Below are positions 1 through 8,834 of a DNA stretch of 64,000 nt, one piece after another. Each line of letters starts with the position of its first letter. Positions within the stretch are counted from its first letter, which is position 1. The notes beneath the pieces were generated by a model, which ran no database searches, was not told where the DNA came from, and saw nothing but the letters and a program-made list of their open reading frames with translations. Origin of the DNA: RUG572 sp964386385 (GTDB taxonomy: Bacteria; Verrucomicrobiota; Kiritimatiellia; RFP12; UBA1067); the NCBI GenBank assembly GCA_964386385.1, contig CAYLRN010000003.1:169748-233747 (forward strand), written 5' to 3'. Made by a program: the position numbers and the translations under genes.

Positions 1-560
1 TCCAGGGCGGCGCCTTCGACGACATTCGCCGCCATTGCGCGGAAGAGCTTGTAAAACTTGATTTTCCGGGCTACGCCATCGGCGGCGTCTCCGTCGGCGA
101 ACCGGAGGCGACGATGTACCAGGCGGTGGAGGCCTCCGTGCCGTTTCTGCCGGATTCAAGGCCGCGCTACGTGATGGGACTTGGCGTGATGACGCAGATG
201 GCGGAGTGCGTGGCGCGCGGCGTGGACATGTTCGACTGCGTGATACCCACGCGCGTGGCGCGCCATGGCACGGCGCTCACGCGCCATGGGAACGTGGCGA
301 TCAAGGCGGCGAAGTGGGAGAAGGACCTTTCCCCCGTCGAGGAGGGATGCACGTGCTACTGCTGCCGGAATTTCACGCGCAGCTACGTCCGCCATCTGCT
401 CCACGCGGGCGAGATTCTCGGCGTCAGGCTTCTCACGATACACAACGTGCACAGGCTCTGCGAGTTCGCCGGCGAGATGCGCGCGGCGATCGACGGCGGC
501 ACGTTCATGGAATGGAAGGAGCGGCTTCATGCCGACCAGCGCGGAGGCGCGGGCGCATGA
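1..560 (+). CDS. tgt: Queuine/preQ1 tRNA-guanine transglycosylase, 3' part (5' end outside window)
   Basis: The enzyme exchanges guanine-34 of GUN-anticodon tRNAs for preQ1, the committed step of queuosine insertion. The visible part is the C-terminal half of the TIM barrel. It carries the family stretch FPGYAIGGVSVGEP, the catalytic-aspartate region RGVDMFDCVIPTRVARHG, and a zinc site made of Cys-x-Cys-x2-Cys (CTCYCC) followed by a histidine in LLTIHN. The reading frame is open from base 3, so the start lies upstream of the window. The last residues are variable, as usual. It lies 80 bases before yajC, and the tgt-yajC order is conserved in many bacteria. The secD/secF genes that often follow are not here. 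Confidence 0.95.
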   Translation, partial: QGGAFDDIRRHCAEELVKLDFPGYAIGGVSVGEPEATMYQAVEASVPFLPDSRPRYVMGLGVMTQMAECVARGVDMFDCVIPTRVARHGTALTRHGNVAIKAAKWEKDLSPVEEGCTCYCCRNFTRSYVRHLLHAGEILGVRLLTIHNVHRLCEFAGEMRAAIDGGTFMEWKERLHADQRGGAGA

Positions 561-640
561 GCGCCGCAATGGCGTTTTGAAGGAAAACAGAAGCCGCCGG
601 GCGGAAGGCCCGTCCCGGCGCGAACACAAAGGAGAATGAG

Positions 641-1093
641 ATGAACATGTTCTTTGCACAGGCGAGCGCGGCCCCGGCGGCCGCCCAGACGACGACGGCC
701 CCAGCGGCCGTTTCCGCAGCGCCCGCCGAGACTGCCGCGGCGGCACCTGCGACGGCGGGCGAGCTCCAGCCGGCGGAAGGCCAGGCGCCGCGTCCCCAGC
801 CGCAGCAGGGCGGCTTCAGCATGCTCGTGCCGATGCTGCTGATCTTCGCGCTCTTCTACTTCATGATGATCCGTCCGCAGCAGCGCAAGGAGAAGGAGCG
901 CCGCAAGATGATCGACGAGCTCCGCGCCGGGCGCAAGGTCGTCTTCGCGGGCGGTCTCTTCGGCACGATCGTGGAGGCGAAGGAGGCGACGTTCAGGATC
1001 GAGATCGCCGACGGCGTCGTCGTCGAGGTCGCCAGGGCGTCCGTGCAGAACGCCGTCGACGAAGCGGCCGCGGCCGAGCCCGCCAAGAAGTAG
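641..1093 (+). CDS. yajC: Sec translocon accessory subunit YajC
   Basis: YajC is a small inner-membrane protein that associates with SecDF-YidC and supports protein export. This 150-residue protein has the family core: one membrane segment (about residues 66-83), then the basic IRPQQRKEKERR motif at the cytoplasmic border, then a short beta-rich domain with a GGLFGTIVEA segment. It is longer than typical YajC (about 110 residues) because of an Ala/Pro/Thr-rich N-terminal extension of about 60 residues that looks disordered. GGAG at 631-634 fixes the ATG at 641; a second in-frame ATG lies at 647. It probably shares a transcript with tgt. Confidence 0.93.
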   Translation: MNMFFAQASAAPAAAQTTTAPAAVSAAPAETAAAAPATAGELQPAEGQAPRPQPQQGGFSMLVPMLLIFALFYFMMIRPQQRKEKERRKMIDELRAGRKVVFAGGLFGTIVEAKEATFRIEIADGVVVEVARASVQNAVDEAAAAEPAKK

Positions 1094-1106
1094 CGCGTTT
1101 TTTCGC

Positions 1107-2153
1107 ATGGGGTTCGCGCAGGGAAAGTACGGGGTGCAGTACCATCCCCGTCAGCGGCGTCCGGAGAGGATTCGCCTTCGTCGGACTCTGCTTGCCTGCG
1201 CCGTCTCCCTTGCGCTTGTGGGCGCGGCGGCCGCCCTCATCCTGCGGAGTTCCGTGGACGACGGCGACGACGCGCGCCATGACGATGCCGTTCGTCCGCC
1301 GTCTGCCGTCGTCGCGCCCGTCGCGGCGGACTACTCCGCCCCCGTGGACGCGCCTCCGGCCGCGCAGCCGCCGGCGAGGAGGTCCGTCGCGACGGGCGCG
1401 GCCGGGACTGCGGTCAATTCCGCGTCTAGGCGCGCGGAGAAGAAGACTGTCGACCTGCCGCGGCCCGACGCGCCGAACGGCAGGGGTGCGGACGCCACAC
1501 GGAGGCGTCCGCTGCCGGCGTGGCTGGAGAAGACCGTCGAGGACTCCGGCAGCCGCCCGATCAAGGTGCGCCAACAGCTTGAACGCCTTGCGCAGGGGCT
1601 GCGCGAGGAGCGGCTTGCGCTTGCGATAGACGCGCTGGAGCGTCTTTACGACCAGCCGACGATGGCGGACCTGGAGCAGCATCTCGTAAGCCAGCTGGGG
1701 CTTCTCAACATGCGCCGGCTCATCGCCGAGACGAACACGCCGTGGACGGTCATGCAGACCATCCGCCGCGGCGACACGCTTGAGCGCCTTTCGCGAGAAC
1801 GCCGCACGACGCTGGCGGCGACGCGGAAGCTCAACCCCGGCGTCGACCCCGCCCACCTGAAGATAGGGCAGAAGGTGCGCCTCCTCAACTATCCGAACGC
1901 TGCGCTCGTGATACACAAGAAGCTGGAGTACGCAGACCTGTTCATGAAGAACGGGAGCAGGCTTTTCAAGCGCTACTGCCTTCGCGTGGACGAAAAGGCC
2001 GCGCCGGGCGTCTATCCCGTGTCGGGAGAGGGCAGGGAGACCGCTGCGGCGATATTCGGAAGGCTGGGCGTCAGGGCGTCGTCGAAGTCGGAGCGCGAAG
2101 AACTTGAGATGTTCATGTCCTCCGGTTCGCGCGTCACCGTTTCCGAGCAGTAG
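1107..2153 (+). CDS. Membrane-anchored LysM protein with L,D-transpeptidase-like tail
   Basis: A basic N-terminus is followed by one membrane segment (about residues 28-47) and an Ala/Pro-rich linker to about residue 130. A helical part follows, then a LysM domain at about 212-265 (IRRGDTLERLSRE, LNPGVDPAHLKIGQKVRLL), which suggests binding to peptidoglycan in the periplasm. The last 80 residues resemble the start and end of a YkuD L,D-transpeptidase fold (ALVIHKKLEYADLFMKNG, APGVYPV, then a VTV strand). The His and Ser-His-Gly-Cys catalytic motif is missing; GRLGVR stands where it would be expected. That domain match is inference. ATG 1107 has no good ribosome site; GTG 1134, with AGGGA nine bases upstream, is a plausible alternative start. 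Confidence 0.7.
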   Translation: MGFAQGKYGVQYHPRQRRPERIRLRRTLLACAVSLALVGAAAALILRSSVDDGDDARHDDAVRPPSAVVAPVAADYSAPVDAPPAAQPPARRSVATGAAGTAVNSASRRAEKKTVDLPRPDAPNGRGADATRRRPLPAWLEKTVEDSGSRPIKVRQQLERLAQGLREERLALAIDALERLYDQPTMADLEQHLVSQLGLLNMRRLIAETNTPWTVMQTIRRGDTLERLSRERRTTLAATRKLNPGVDPAHLKIGQKVRLLNYPNAALVIHKKLEYADLFMKNGSRLFKRYCLRVDEKAAPGVYPVSGEGRETAAAIFGRLGVRASSKSEREELEMFMSSGSRVTVSEQ

Positions 2154-2197
2154 CGTCGTCTGCGCCAGCCCTCGGAGACGCCCGAAGAGCGGACTTT

Positions 2198-2208
2198 TGT
2201 GGTATAAT
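2198..2208 (+). promoter_or_regulatory. Extended -10 promoter of serS
   Basis: TGTGGTATAAT contains a perfect TATAAT (2203-2208) preceded by the extended TGn element; no -35 hexamer is visible at 16-18 bases. The predicted start of transcription near 2215 gives a leader of about 27 bases with the purine-rich site GGAAAGAAG (2227-2235) before the serS ATG. The same 11-mer recurs at 17483, 50068 and 59615. Confidence 0.75.
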
Positions 2209-2241
2209 CTCCATGTTTTCCAAAACGGAAAGAAGCACAAC

Positions 2242-3540
2242 ATGATCGACATCAAGAAGATAAGGGAAGATTTCGACGGCACTGCCGCCCAGCTCGCCCG
2301 CCGCGGCGTGGAGAATGAGACCGTCGCGAAGGCGCTCGGCCTGGACGCGCGCCGCCGCGCGCTCCTGGCGGAGACGGAGACGCTCAAGGCGCGCCGCAAC
2401 GCGGCCTCGAAGGAAATCGGCGTGAAGGCAAAGGCCGGCGAGGATATGACGGCCCTCAAGACCGAGATGCGTTCCGTCGGCGACCGCATTGCCGCGATCG
2501 ACGGCGAACTTGCGCAGATCGAGACCGACCTGCGCGAGACGATGCTGATGATTCCGAACGTCCCCGCCCCGGAAATCCCGACCGGCGCGGATTCCTCCTC
2601 CAACGAGGTCGTGCGCCTCGTCGGCGAGTGGAAGGACCCCGGCTACGGGATTCCGGACCACATGGCCATCGGCGAAAGACTCGGCCTCTTCGACTTCCCG
2701 CGCGGCGTGAAGCTCACCGGCACCGGATTCCCGATACTTCTCGGACAGGGCGCGAAGCTCCAGCGCGCGCTCATCCAGTACATGCTGGACCTCCACTGCC
2801 AGAAGCAGGGCTACACTGAAATGCTTCCGCCGTTCATGGTCAACCGCGCCTCGATGACCGGCACCGGCCAGCTCCCGAAGTTCGCGGAAGACCTCTACCA
2901 TTCCGACGCGGACGACTTCTGGATGATCCCCACCGCCGAAGTGCCCGTGACGAACTTCTACCGCGACGACATCTTCGACGGCGTGAAGCTCCCGAAGATC
3001 ACGCCCGAATCCCCCGTCAAGCTGACGGCCTACACGCCGTGCTTCCGCCGCGAGGCGGGCGCCGCCGGCAAGATGACGCGCGGACTTCTCCGCGTCCACC
3101 AGTTCGACAAGGTGGAGATGGTAAACTTCGTCCACCCCTCCACCTCCTTCCGGCAGCTTGAAACGCTCGTCCACGAGGCCGAGGAAGTGCTGACCGGACT
3201 TGGGCTTCACTTCCGCGTCCTCATGCTCTGCTCCGGGGACATGGGCTTCTCCGCCGCCAAGTGCTACGACCTCGAACTCTGGGCCCCCGGCGAGAAGCAG
3301 TGGCTTGAAGTCTCGTCCTGCTCGTGCTTCACGGACTTCCAGGCGCGTCGCCTCAACTGCAGGTTCAAGGACGCCGATGGAAAGACGAAGCTCGTCCACA
3401 CGCTCAACGGCTCCGGCGTCGCCCTGCCGCGCCTCGTCGTCGCCCTTCTGGAGCAGCATCTCCAGGCGGACGGTTCGGTGCGCATTCCCGAAGCCCTCCG
3501 TCCGTACTTCGGCGCGGATTCCATCGCCCCGACGAAATAG
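2242..3540 (+). CDS. serS: Seryl-tRNA synthetase
   Basis: This class II synthetase charges tRNA-Ser with serine. The 432-residue protein has the N-terminal helical arm that contacts the long variable arm of tRNA-Ser (about residues 1-110), then the catalytic domain. It shows class II motif 2 in the stretch CFRREAGAAGKMTRGLLRVH and the family stretch EVSSCSCFTDFQARR, and motif 3 around TLNGSGVALPRLV. ATG 2242 is chosen because it gives the family N-terminus MIDIKKIRED and lies seven bases after a purine-rich ribosome site. In-frame codons upstream run through the promoter and are not coding. A tRNA-Ser(GGA) gene lies at 41.4 kb. Confidence 0.97.
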   Translation: MIDIKKIREDFDGTAAQLARRGVENETVAKALGLDARRRALLAETETLKARRNAASKEIGVKAKAGEDMTALKTEMRSVGDRIAAIDGELAQIETDLRETMLMIPNVPAPEIPTGADSSSNEVVRLVGEWKDPGYGIPDHMAIGERLGLFDFPRGVKLTGTGFPILLGQGAKLQRALIQYMLDLHCQKQGYTEMLPPFMVNRASMTGTGQLPKFAEDLYHSDADDFWMIPTAEVPVTNFYRDDIFDGVKLPKITPESPVKLTAYTPCFRREAGAAGKMTRGLLRVHQFDKVEMVNFVHPSTSFRQLETLVHEAEEVLTGLGLHFRVLMLCSGDMGFSAAKCYDLELWAPGEKQWLEVSSCSCFTDFQARRLNCRFKDADGKTKLVHTLNGSGVALPRLVVALLEQHLQADGSVRIPEALRPYFGADSIAPTK

Positions 3541-3557
3541 CCGGGGACTTCACGCCG

Positions 3558-4679
3558 ATGGGAAGGAACTACTGGCCCGTGTTCATCATCGTGGCGGCGC
3601 TTGCCTCGGCCGCCACGTGGCGCTTCTCCCCGCAGTTCGGACGCAGGATGCCCAAGTCCTTCCGCGACCAGAACCGCGCGTTCGTCGGCGCCGTCATGGG
3701 ACGCGGAATCGACCCGCGCGCGGTGTCCGCCGACGAACTAGCCGCGATCGAGGAGATCGGCCGGGAGTTCGACGCGGAAATGGCGGCGGACGAGAAGGCC
3801 GCCGCCGTCCGGGCGAAGGCGGCGAAATCGTCTTCGGCGCCGCGCTCGCTCGTCCGCGTCCAGGCCCCAGTCGCCGAGGCCGTTTCCGAACCGCCTCCCT
3901 CCGTCGACACGACGAAGGAAATCGAAAGGGCATGGGACCCCGGGGACGTTGAGCCGGCCGCCGTCTCTTCCTCCGCCGCCCAAAAGCCCGTAGACGTTCT
4001 GGATGACGTCTCGGAAGACGCCATCGCCGCGGCGGACCCGGACGATCCGACTCCCGCGCAGAAGGGCGTCAGGGCGGTCAGCCAGATGGACGCCGACTGG
4101 GCGGTCCTGCGTCAGACCACTCTGGTTGAGCGTCTTGACGGCGCTCCGCTCGGTCGCGTGAAGGGCGGGCGCTTCTTCGTAATCGAACGCCGCTTCAACT
4201 CCGACGACGGTCTCATGCTCATCGGCAACTTCACCCCGAAGAAACTCGACGAGCCCGTGCAGATTCCCGCCTTGAGCGTCTACGGCTTCACCGGCTCGCC
4301 CGACAGGCTTTCCGCCCATCAGCGCGACTGCCTTAGGAAGTACTACGAACTGCGCGGCGCGGCGGTCGAGCGCCGCGCGGAACTCGCGGAGGCGTCCGCG
4401 AAGGCCAGCCCGTACCTCAAGCCCGCCGCGGACGCGCTCCGCGAATTCCGCGAACGCGCGAAGAAGGCGGAACGGGCGAGGGACTCGGACGTCAACCGCA
4501 AGGCGACCTACGACCTTTCCGCGCTTCGCGCAAAGGTGCAGGAACTCAACCGGAAGCACAAGGCGTGGAAGGAACGCCACGCTGGAGAGATGGCCGACCC
4601 AGAAAAGGACGCGGCCTACTTGAAGATTCTTGAAGAGCAGAAGGCGTATGCCGCGTCGATAACGGGGCTTGCATTCTAG
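3558..4679 (+). CDS. Membrane-anchored protein of unknown function with C-terminal coiled coil
   Basis: I do not recognise a family. The 373-residue protein starts with one membrane segment (residues about 5-20, VFIIVAALASAATW). A low-complexity Ala/Glu/Pro-rich stretch follows to about residue 170, then a short globular part (VKGGRFFVIERRF, MLIGNFTPKKLDEPVQIPALSVYGF). About 100 charged residues near the end are predicted helical or coiled coil, rich in Glu, Lys, Arg and Ala. The ATG at 3558 starts 17 bases after the serS stop and follows GGGGA. It is likely co-transcribed with serS and placed in the periplasm with an N-terminal anchor. Confidence 0.7.
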   Translation: MGRNYWPVFIIVAALASAATWRFSPQFGRRMPKSFRDQNRAFVGAVMGRGIDPRAVSADELAAIEEIGREFDAEMAADEKAAAVRAKAAKSSSAPRSLVRVQAPVAEAVSEPPPSVDTTKEIERAWDPGDVEPAAVSSSAAQKPVDVLDDVSEDAIAAADPDDPTPAQKGVRAVSQMDADWAVLRQTTLVERLDGAPLGRVKGGRFFVIERRFNSDDGLMLIGNFTPKKLDEPVQIPALSVYGFTGSPDRLSAHQRDCLRKYYELRGAAVERRAELAEASAKASPYLKPAADALREFRERAKKAERARDSDVNRKATYDLSALRAKVQELNRKHKAWKERHAGEMADPEKDAAYLKILEEQKAYAASITGLAF

Positions 4680-4724
4680 CGACGCGCCTTTAGCCTTAAA
4701 CAACACGCCAACAGGAGGAGAAGC

Positions 4725-6098
4725 ATGCAGTTCGGGTATTTGACGAAAAGCGCGTTCGCTGGAATGGTGGCGACGGCGCTTGCATCGTGCGCATGGGGCA
4801 TTGACTGGAAGTTCACAAGCGCGCCGATGATGCCGGACGCCTCGACGGGAGGCGAGACAGGCGGCGTCTTGCGGATGTCCCTTCCCACGAAACGCACCTG
4901 CTGCTGGTGGGAGGGAGCCGCGCCGGTCAAGGCCGGGCGGGGGGTGCGCTTCACCGCCAGGGCGGAGATTGCGCTCGGGGCCGGCGAGGCGGACGCATTC
5001 AACGACCTGATGATGTACGTGACGTGGTACGACCCGGCGGCCGGCAATAGAAAAGGCGTCCGCTTCCTCCGGCGCGACTTCATCGACTACCAGGACGAGC
5101 GCCTTCCCGGCGGCGGGATTGTCCGCCGCTTCGACCAGGTTCTCGCGACGCCAGGCGCCTGCGACACAATCCGCATCGACTTCATCGCCAAGTGGCACAG
5201 GATGGACGTCGCGCTGTCCGACGTGAAGGCTGCGGACGTCGAGGCTCCGAAGCCGCGAATCGTCAGATGCGTCGTCGGAAACCCCCATGAGAAGTGGATT
5301 CGGGACTGGAGCGACCCCGTCGCCGTCCGCCAGTCGCGCCTCGCACAGATCGAGGCCTGTCTCACGAACATATTCGCCAACGTCGAGAGGCCGGACATCG
5401 TTCTATTCTCCGAGACGTTCGCCGACACCGGCTCGCCCTGTCCGGAAAAGACCGCCGAGCCGATTCCGGGCGGGCCGTCGTTCCGGCTTGCCGCGAAGTA
5501 CGCCGCCAGGCATCGCGCCTACGTCGCAATGTGCATCCGCGAAGTGACGAATGAGGGAACGCACCACAACTCCACGTTCATCGTCGACCGCGAAGGCCGC
5601 CACGTAGGCACGTACCGCAAGACGACGCTCACGAGCGGCGAGTACATGGGCGGAATCCTCCCCGGCGACGACTTCAAGGTGTTCAAGCTGGACTTCGGCA
5701 CGGTCGGCTGCCTGACGTGCTGGGACAACTGGTTCTCCGAATCCGCGAAGTACCTCCGGCGCAAGGGCGCGGAGATGATCCTCTTCCCGCTCGCCGGCTG
5801 CGCCTGGGACCACGTGGACGTCGTCTTCCCCGCCCGCGCAATCGACACCGGTCTTCCCTTTCTCGTCTCCATGCGCCAGGGTCATCTGCCGAACGGAATC
5901 ATAGACCGCGACGGAACGTGGATCGCCAAGACGTTCGAGGACGGCGGATTCGCGTGGGCGGACGTCGACCTGAACGAGCGGAAGCGGACGTTCTGGCTTT
6001 CCGTCGGCCCCGGCATGGGAGACCCCTACGACCTCTACGTCAACGAAAGTCGCCCGGAGCTGTATGAGAAGCAGAATCTGCGCGGCGGGAAGAAATAG
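4725..6098 (+). CDS. Secreted carbon-nitrogen hydrolase (nitrilase superfamily)
   Basis: Members hydrolyse amide, ureido or nitrile C-N bonds. The N-terminus is a signal peptide (to about residue 25, ending ALASCAWG). About 150 residues of beta-rich sequence resembling a carbohydrate-binding or jelly-roll module follow, then the nitrilase domain from about residue 175. The Glu-Lys-Cys triad is visible: Glu230 in LFSETF, Lys299 in GTYRKTTL and Cys332 in LTCWDNWF. The substrate is unknown; export suggests it acts on an extracellular amide, perhaps an N-acylated or peptide compound. A strong site (AGGAGGAGAA) precedes ATG 4725. Fifteen bases separate it from the next gene, so it may head that operon. 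Confidence 0.85.
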   Translation: MQFGYLTKSAFAGMVATALASCAWGIDWKFTSAPMMPDASTGGETGGVLRMSLPTKRTCCWWEGAAPVKAGRGVRFTARAEIALGAGEADAFNDLMMYVTWYDPAAGNRKGVRFLRRDFIDYQDERLPGGGIVRRFDQVLATPGACDTIRIDFIAKWHRMDVALSDVKAADVEAPKPRIVRCVVGNPHEKWIRDWSDPVAVRQSRLAQIEACLTNIFANVERPDIVLFSETFADTGSPCPEKTAEPIPGGPSFRLAAKYAARHRAYVAMCIREVTNEGTHHNSTFIVDREGRHVGTYRKTTLTSGEYMGGILPGDDFKVFKLDFGTVGCLTCWDNWFSESAKYLRRKGAEMILFPLAGCAWDHVDVVFPARAIDTGLPFLVSMRQGHLPNGIIDRDGTWIAKTFEDGGFAWADVDLNERKRTFWLSVGPGMGDPYDLYVNESRPELYEKQNLRGGKK

Positions 6099-6113
6099 CG
6101 AAAGGAGTAGTTC

Positions 6114-8834
6114 ATGGCATTTGACATTGCAGGACGCGGGTCTGCGCCTTCCGCCCGCCTGAGGTCGGCCGTAGTCGCCGCCGCCGTTTCGCTCGTCTCC
6201 CTTGCGGCGTTCGGCTGGGGCGAGGGGCACGACGACGTCGCGAAGCTCTACGGCGAGTTCATGCCGGCCGAGATCAAGGCGTTTCTCGGCGACGAGGGCG
6301 GGACGAACCTAACCCGCTGGTGCCACCACCCCGATCACTTCACCGGCCACCCCGACCAGACGCTGGACATGACCGGCGCGATCGTCGGCGACGCCGACAA
6401 GGCGATATTCAGGGAGTTCGGCTACCGCAACGGAGACTGGCTCCACCGCCATGCCGGCCGCGCCGCCATGTACACGCTCCTCCGCAAGGCGTTCAAGGAG
6501 GGCAACGCGCACAACGCCGCGTTCTACCTGTCCGTCCTCAGCCATTCCGTTTCCGACCAGGGCGCAATCAACCACACGCCGATTCTCCAGTTCATGTACT
6601 ACTCCGGCTTCAAGGGAGTCGACTACGGCTGGAAGCGCAAGTGCGAGTTCACCCTCGCGGACGCCGACGTCGCCCGCCGCGTCCGCGACAGCCTTCGCGC
6701 CTATTCGCCCAAGGCCTTCGCGCCCGTCTTCAAGGACGCGGTCGTCGCCATGGCGATAGACGACTGCTACAGGCAGGCCGAGGCTTCGGCGGAAATCGAA
6801 ATCGACGCGGCGTTCGGAACGCGCGAGCAGTACGTCGCGGCAATGTCGAAGATCGTGACCGTGCAGCTGACTTCGCTCCTTGACATTGCCTGGACGTGCT
6901 GGACGCTGCGCGACGACCCGAGCGCGTTCACGGTGGCCGACTGCAAACTTCTGCCGCCGCGGGAGGAGCGGCGGCGCCGGCAGGGCGATCCGCGGACGCA
7001 GGCCGTCTGGCACGGCATTTTCGACGAGTCCCTGAACCCCGCGAAGCCAAAGGCGGCGGTCGGACTTGTCTGCGACCCCTACGGCTCCTTTCACGTCACT
7101 TCGCTCTCCTACGTCGGCAAGATGCTGACCGCCGCCGCGGGCCGCACCCTGCGCGACGCCGGCTACGCCGTGAAGGGCGTCTCCTTCTGGGAGATGGAGC
7201 GCGTCGACCTTCCCCCGCCTGCGGAGATGCCCGCGCTCTTCATCGACCTCGGCTGGGCGAACGGCATGACGAAGAAGCACGCCGCGACGATCGCCCGATA
7301 CGCGAAGGCCGGCGGCCGCCTCTTCGTCGTCGGCGGATTCGACCGCCATAACGTCTCCGGTCTGGGCGCGCGCCTCGTCGCCCATCCGAACGCCGAAATC
7401 CCCGTCTCGGGCAAATGGGACCAGGAGGAAGTCGGCGACTGGGCGTCGATGCGCTTCGCGTTCTCGCCCGACATGAAGCGTACCGGCCCCGGCCCGTTCC
7501 CGCTCGTGCGCAATCCGAACTTCAACGGCTTCTGCAAGCCGTTCTGCCGCTACTCCGTCAAGACCGAGGGGACGGACCTGAAGCCCCTCGCGAAACTGGC
7601 GGCCGGCGGGAAGACCGTCAATGTCGGCGTCTGCGACGGAAAGGTCTGCTGGATGCCGGAATACCTCTTCCTGCCGTTCCTCTTCTCGCAGGACCGCAAG
7701 GTCGACTGGGCGGACATGCGTCTCGACTCCTTCGCCTCGAAAGTCCTGCTGGACGCCATGGACGTCCTTGTTGCGGGGGTGAAGAAGGACGTCTCCGGCG
7801 CTGCGACGACGCGCTACGCCGTGAAGGTCGTCAAGGCGAAGAAGTCCGAGACCGCCGCGCCGGCCGTGACCCTGCCGCCGCCGTGGAAGATGCTGGAAGG
7901 GGACGATGCGCTGACGGGGCTTGACGTCCGCGACTTCTACTTCACGATCGAGGCGCCCGGCGCCGGACTGCCCGCGCCGGAGGTGTCCGTCGCCTGGCCT
8001 GGCGTCGCCATCAGGCGCGTCATCGGCGCAAAGGACGTCAAGATCGAGAACGACCGCGCCTCGTTCCGTCCGACAGCGAAGAAAGCCCCCACGCACTTCA
8101 GCACGCATTGGCGCGAGGGCGGCATCTTCATGGGAATCTTCCACAACGTCGAGGGCGTCCAGCACGGCCCCTACGCGGGCAGACCCTTCCCGGAGATCGA
8201 GGCGCGGGCCCAGCTGAACTGGCAGTTCGCGGCGCGCGAGCTGTTCAGGCTCGCCGGGTTCGGCGCTTCGACGAACGTCGCGAAGGGGTGGATCAACATT
8301 TTCGGATTCGAGTCCAACTATCCGAACGGACACGTCGACTCGCCGCCGCATTTCCACGTCATGCTGATGTGGGATGACTGGAAGGACAACAACGTGGGCC
8401 ATTTCCATCTCGACGGGGACGGCTTCATCGTCGACAACGTCTATGCCTTCGACGGGCGGCCGAAGGCATACTGCCGGTCGCCCAAAGGCCATGAAGTGAC
8501 GCGCCCCGGAGACCCCGCCGTGGAGTTTCGCGGAGCGGACGGCAACGTGTCGTTCAAGATCGCGATCCTGCAGGATGGAGACGGTCTGCTCGTAACCGTC
8601 CCCGGCAGGCCGGAGGAATGGACGATCGAGTCCGACGCCCCGGACGTGGGCGTGTTCGTGCGCACGCGCTCGTCCGCCACCGAACCGTGGCGGACCGTCA
8701 ACCACGTCTCCGTCCGGGACGACGTGGAGAAGGGCGTCATGACAGCGCTATTCGCGCCGCCTGGCGGCGGGGCTCGCACGGAGACGTTCAACTACGACCC
8801 CGACACGGGGAGGCTTCTCAGCCAGGAGAACTGA
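6114..8834 (+). CDS. Secreted zinc-dependent phospholipase C / P1-nuclease-type enzyme, multidomain
   Basis: After a signal peptide ending AAFG the mature chain would begin with Trp35 (WGEGH). In the zinc phospholipase C/S1-P1 nuclease superfamily the N-terminal Trp itself binds zinc. His144, Asp148 and His154 in SHSVSDQGAINH have exactly the H-x3-D-x5-H spacing of the family; His39 and the HHPDH and HRH motifs offer further ligands. The domain ends near residue 270. The remaining 630 residues include an alpha/beta part with LFIDLGWANG and LFVVGGFDRHN, and a His-rich cupin-like segment (SPPHFHVMLMWDD), which I cannot assign. Whether phospholipids or nucleic acids are cut is open; the coupled cdd gene would fit a nuclease. 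The stop overlaps the cdd ATG by one base. Confidence 0.75.
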   Translation: MAFDIAGRGSAPSARLRSAVVAAAVSLVSLAAFGWGEGHDDVAKLYGEFMPAEIKAFLGDEGGTNLTRWCHHPDHFTGHPDQTLDMTGAIVGDADKAIFREFGYRNGDWLHRHAGRAAMYTLLRKAFKEGNAHNAAFYLSVLSHSVSDQGAINHTPILQFMYYSGFKGVDYGWKRKCEFTLADADVARRVRDSLRAYSPKAFAPVFKDAVVAMAIDDCYRQAEASAEIEIDAAFGTREQYVAAMSKIVTVQLTSLLDIAWTCWTLRDDPSAFTVADCKLLPPREERRRRQGDPRTQAVWHGIFDESLNPAKPKAAVGLVCDPYGSFHVTSLSYVGKMLTAAAGRTLRDAGYAVKGVSFWEMERVDLPPPAEMPALFIDLGWANGMTKKHAATIARYAKAGGRLFVVGGFDRHNVSGLGARLVAHPNAEIPVSGKWDQEEVGDWASMRFAFSPDMKRTGPGPFPLVRNPNFNGFCKPFCRYSVKTEGTDLKPLAKLAAGGKTVNVGVCDGKVCWMPEYLFLPFLFSQDRKVDWADMRLDSFASKVLLDAMDVLVAGVKKDVSGAATTRYAVKVVKAKKSETAAPAVTLPPPWKMLEGDDALTGLDVRDFYFTIEAPGAGLPAPEVSVAWPGVAIRRVIGAKDVKIENDRASFRPTAKKAPTHFSTHWREGGIFMGIFHNVEGVQHGPYAGRPFPEIEARAQLNWQFAARELFRLAGFGASTNVAKGWINIFGFESNYPNGHVDSPPHFHVMLMWDDWKDNNVGHFHLDGDGFIVDNVYAFDGRPKAYCRSPKGHEVTRPGDPAVEFRGADGNVSFKIAILQDGDGLLVTVPGRPEEWTIESDAPDVGVFVRTRSSATEPWRTVNHVSVRDDVEKGVMTALFAPPGGGARTETFNYDPDTGRLLSQEN

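Noticed and set aside
2213..2245. A 10-codon frame (MFSKTERSTT) ending in an ATGA overlap with serS, with two Ser codons, as a serine leader peptide
   Set aside because: Its ATG lies only five bases past the TATAAT, upstream of the expected transcription start, and no alternative hairpins follow. The overlap is probably chance.
993..2603. Very long antisense frames opposite serS, carB, recB and other genes
   Set aside because: High GC and strong third-position bias create long shadow frames; their composition is Arg/Pro/Ala-rich and they lack ribosome sites, while the sense frames have clear homology.
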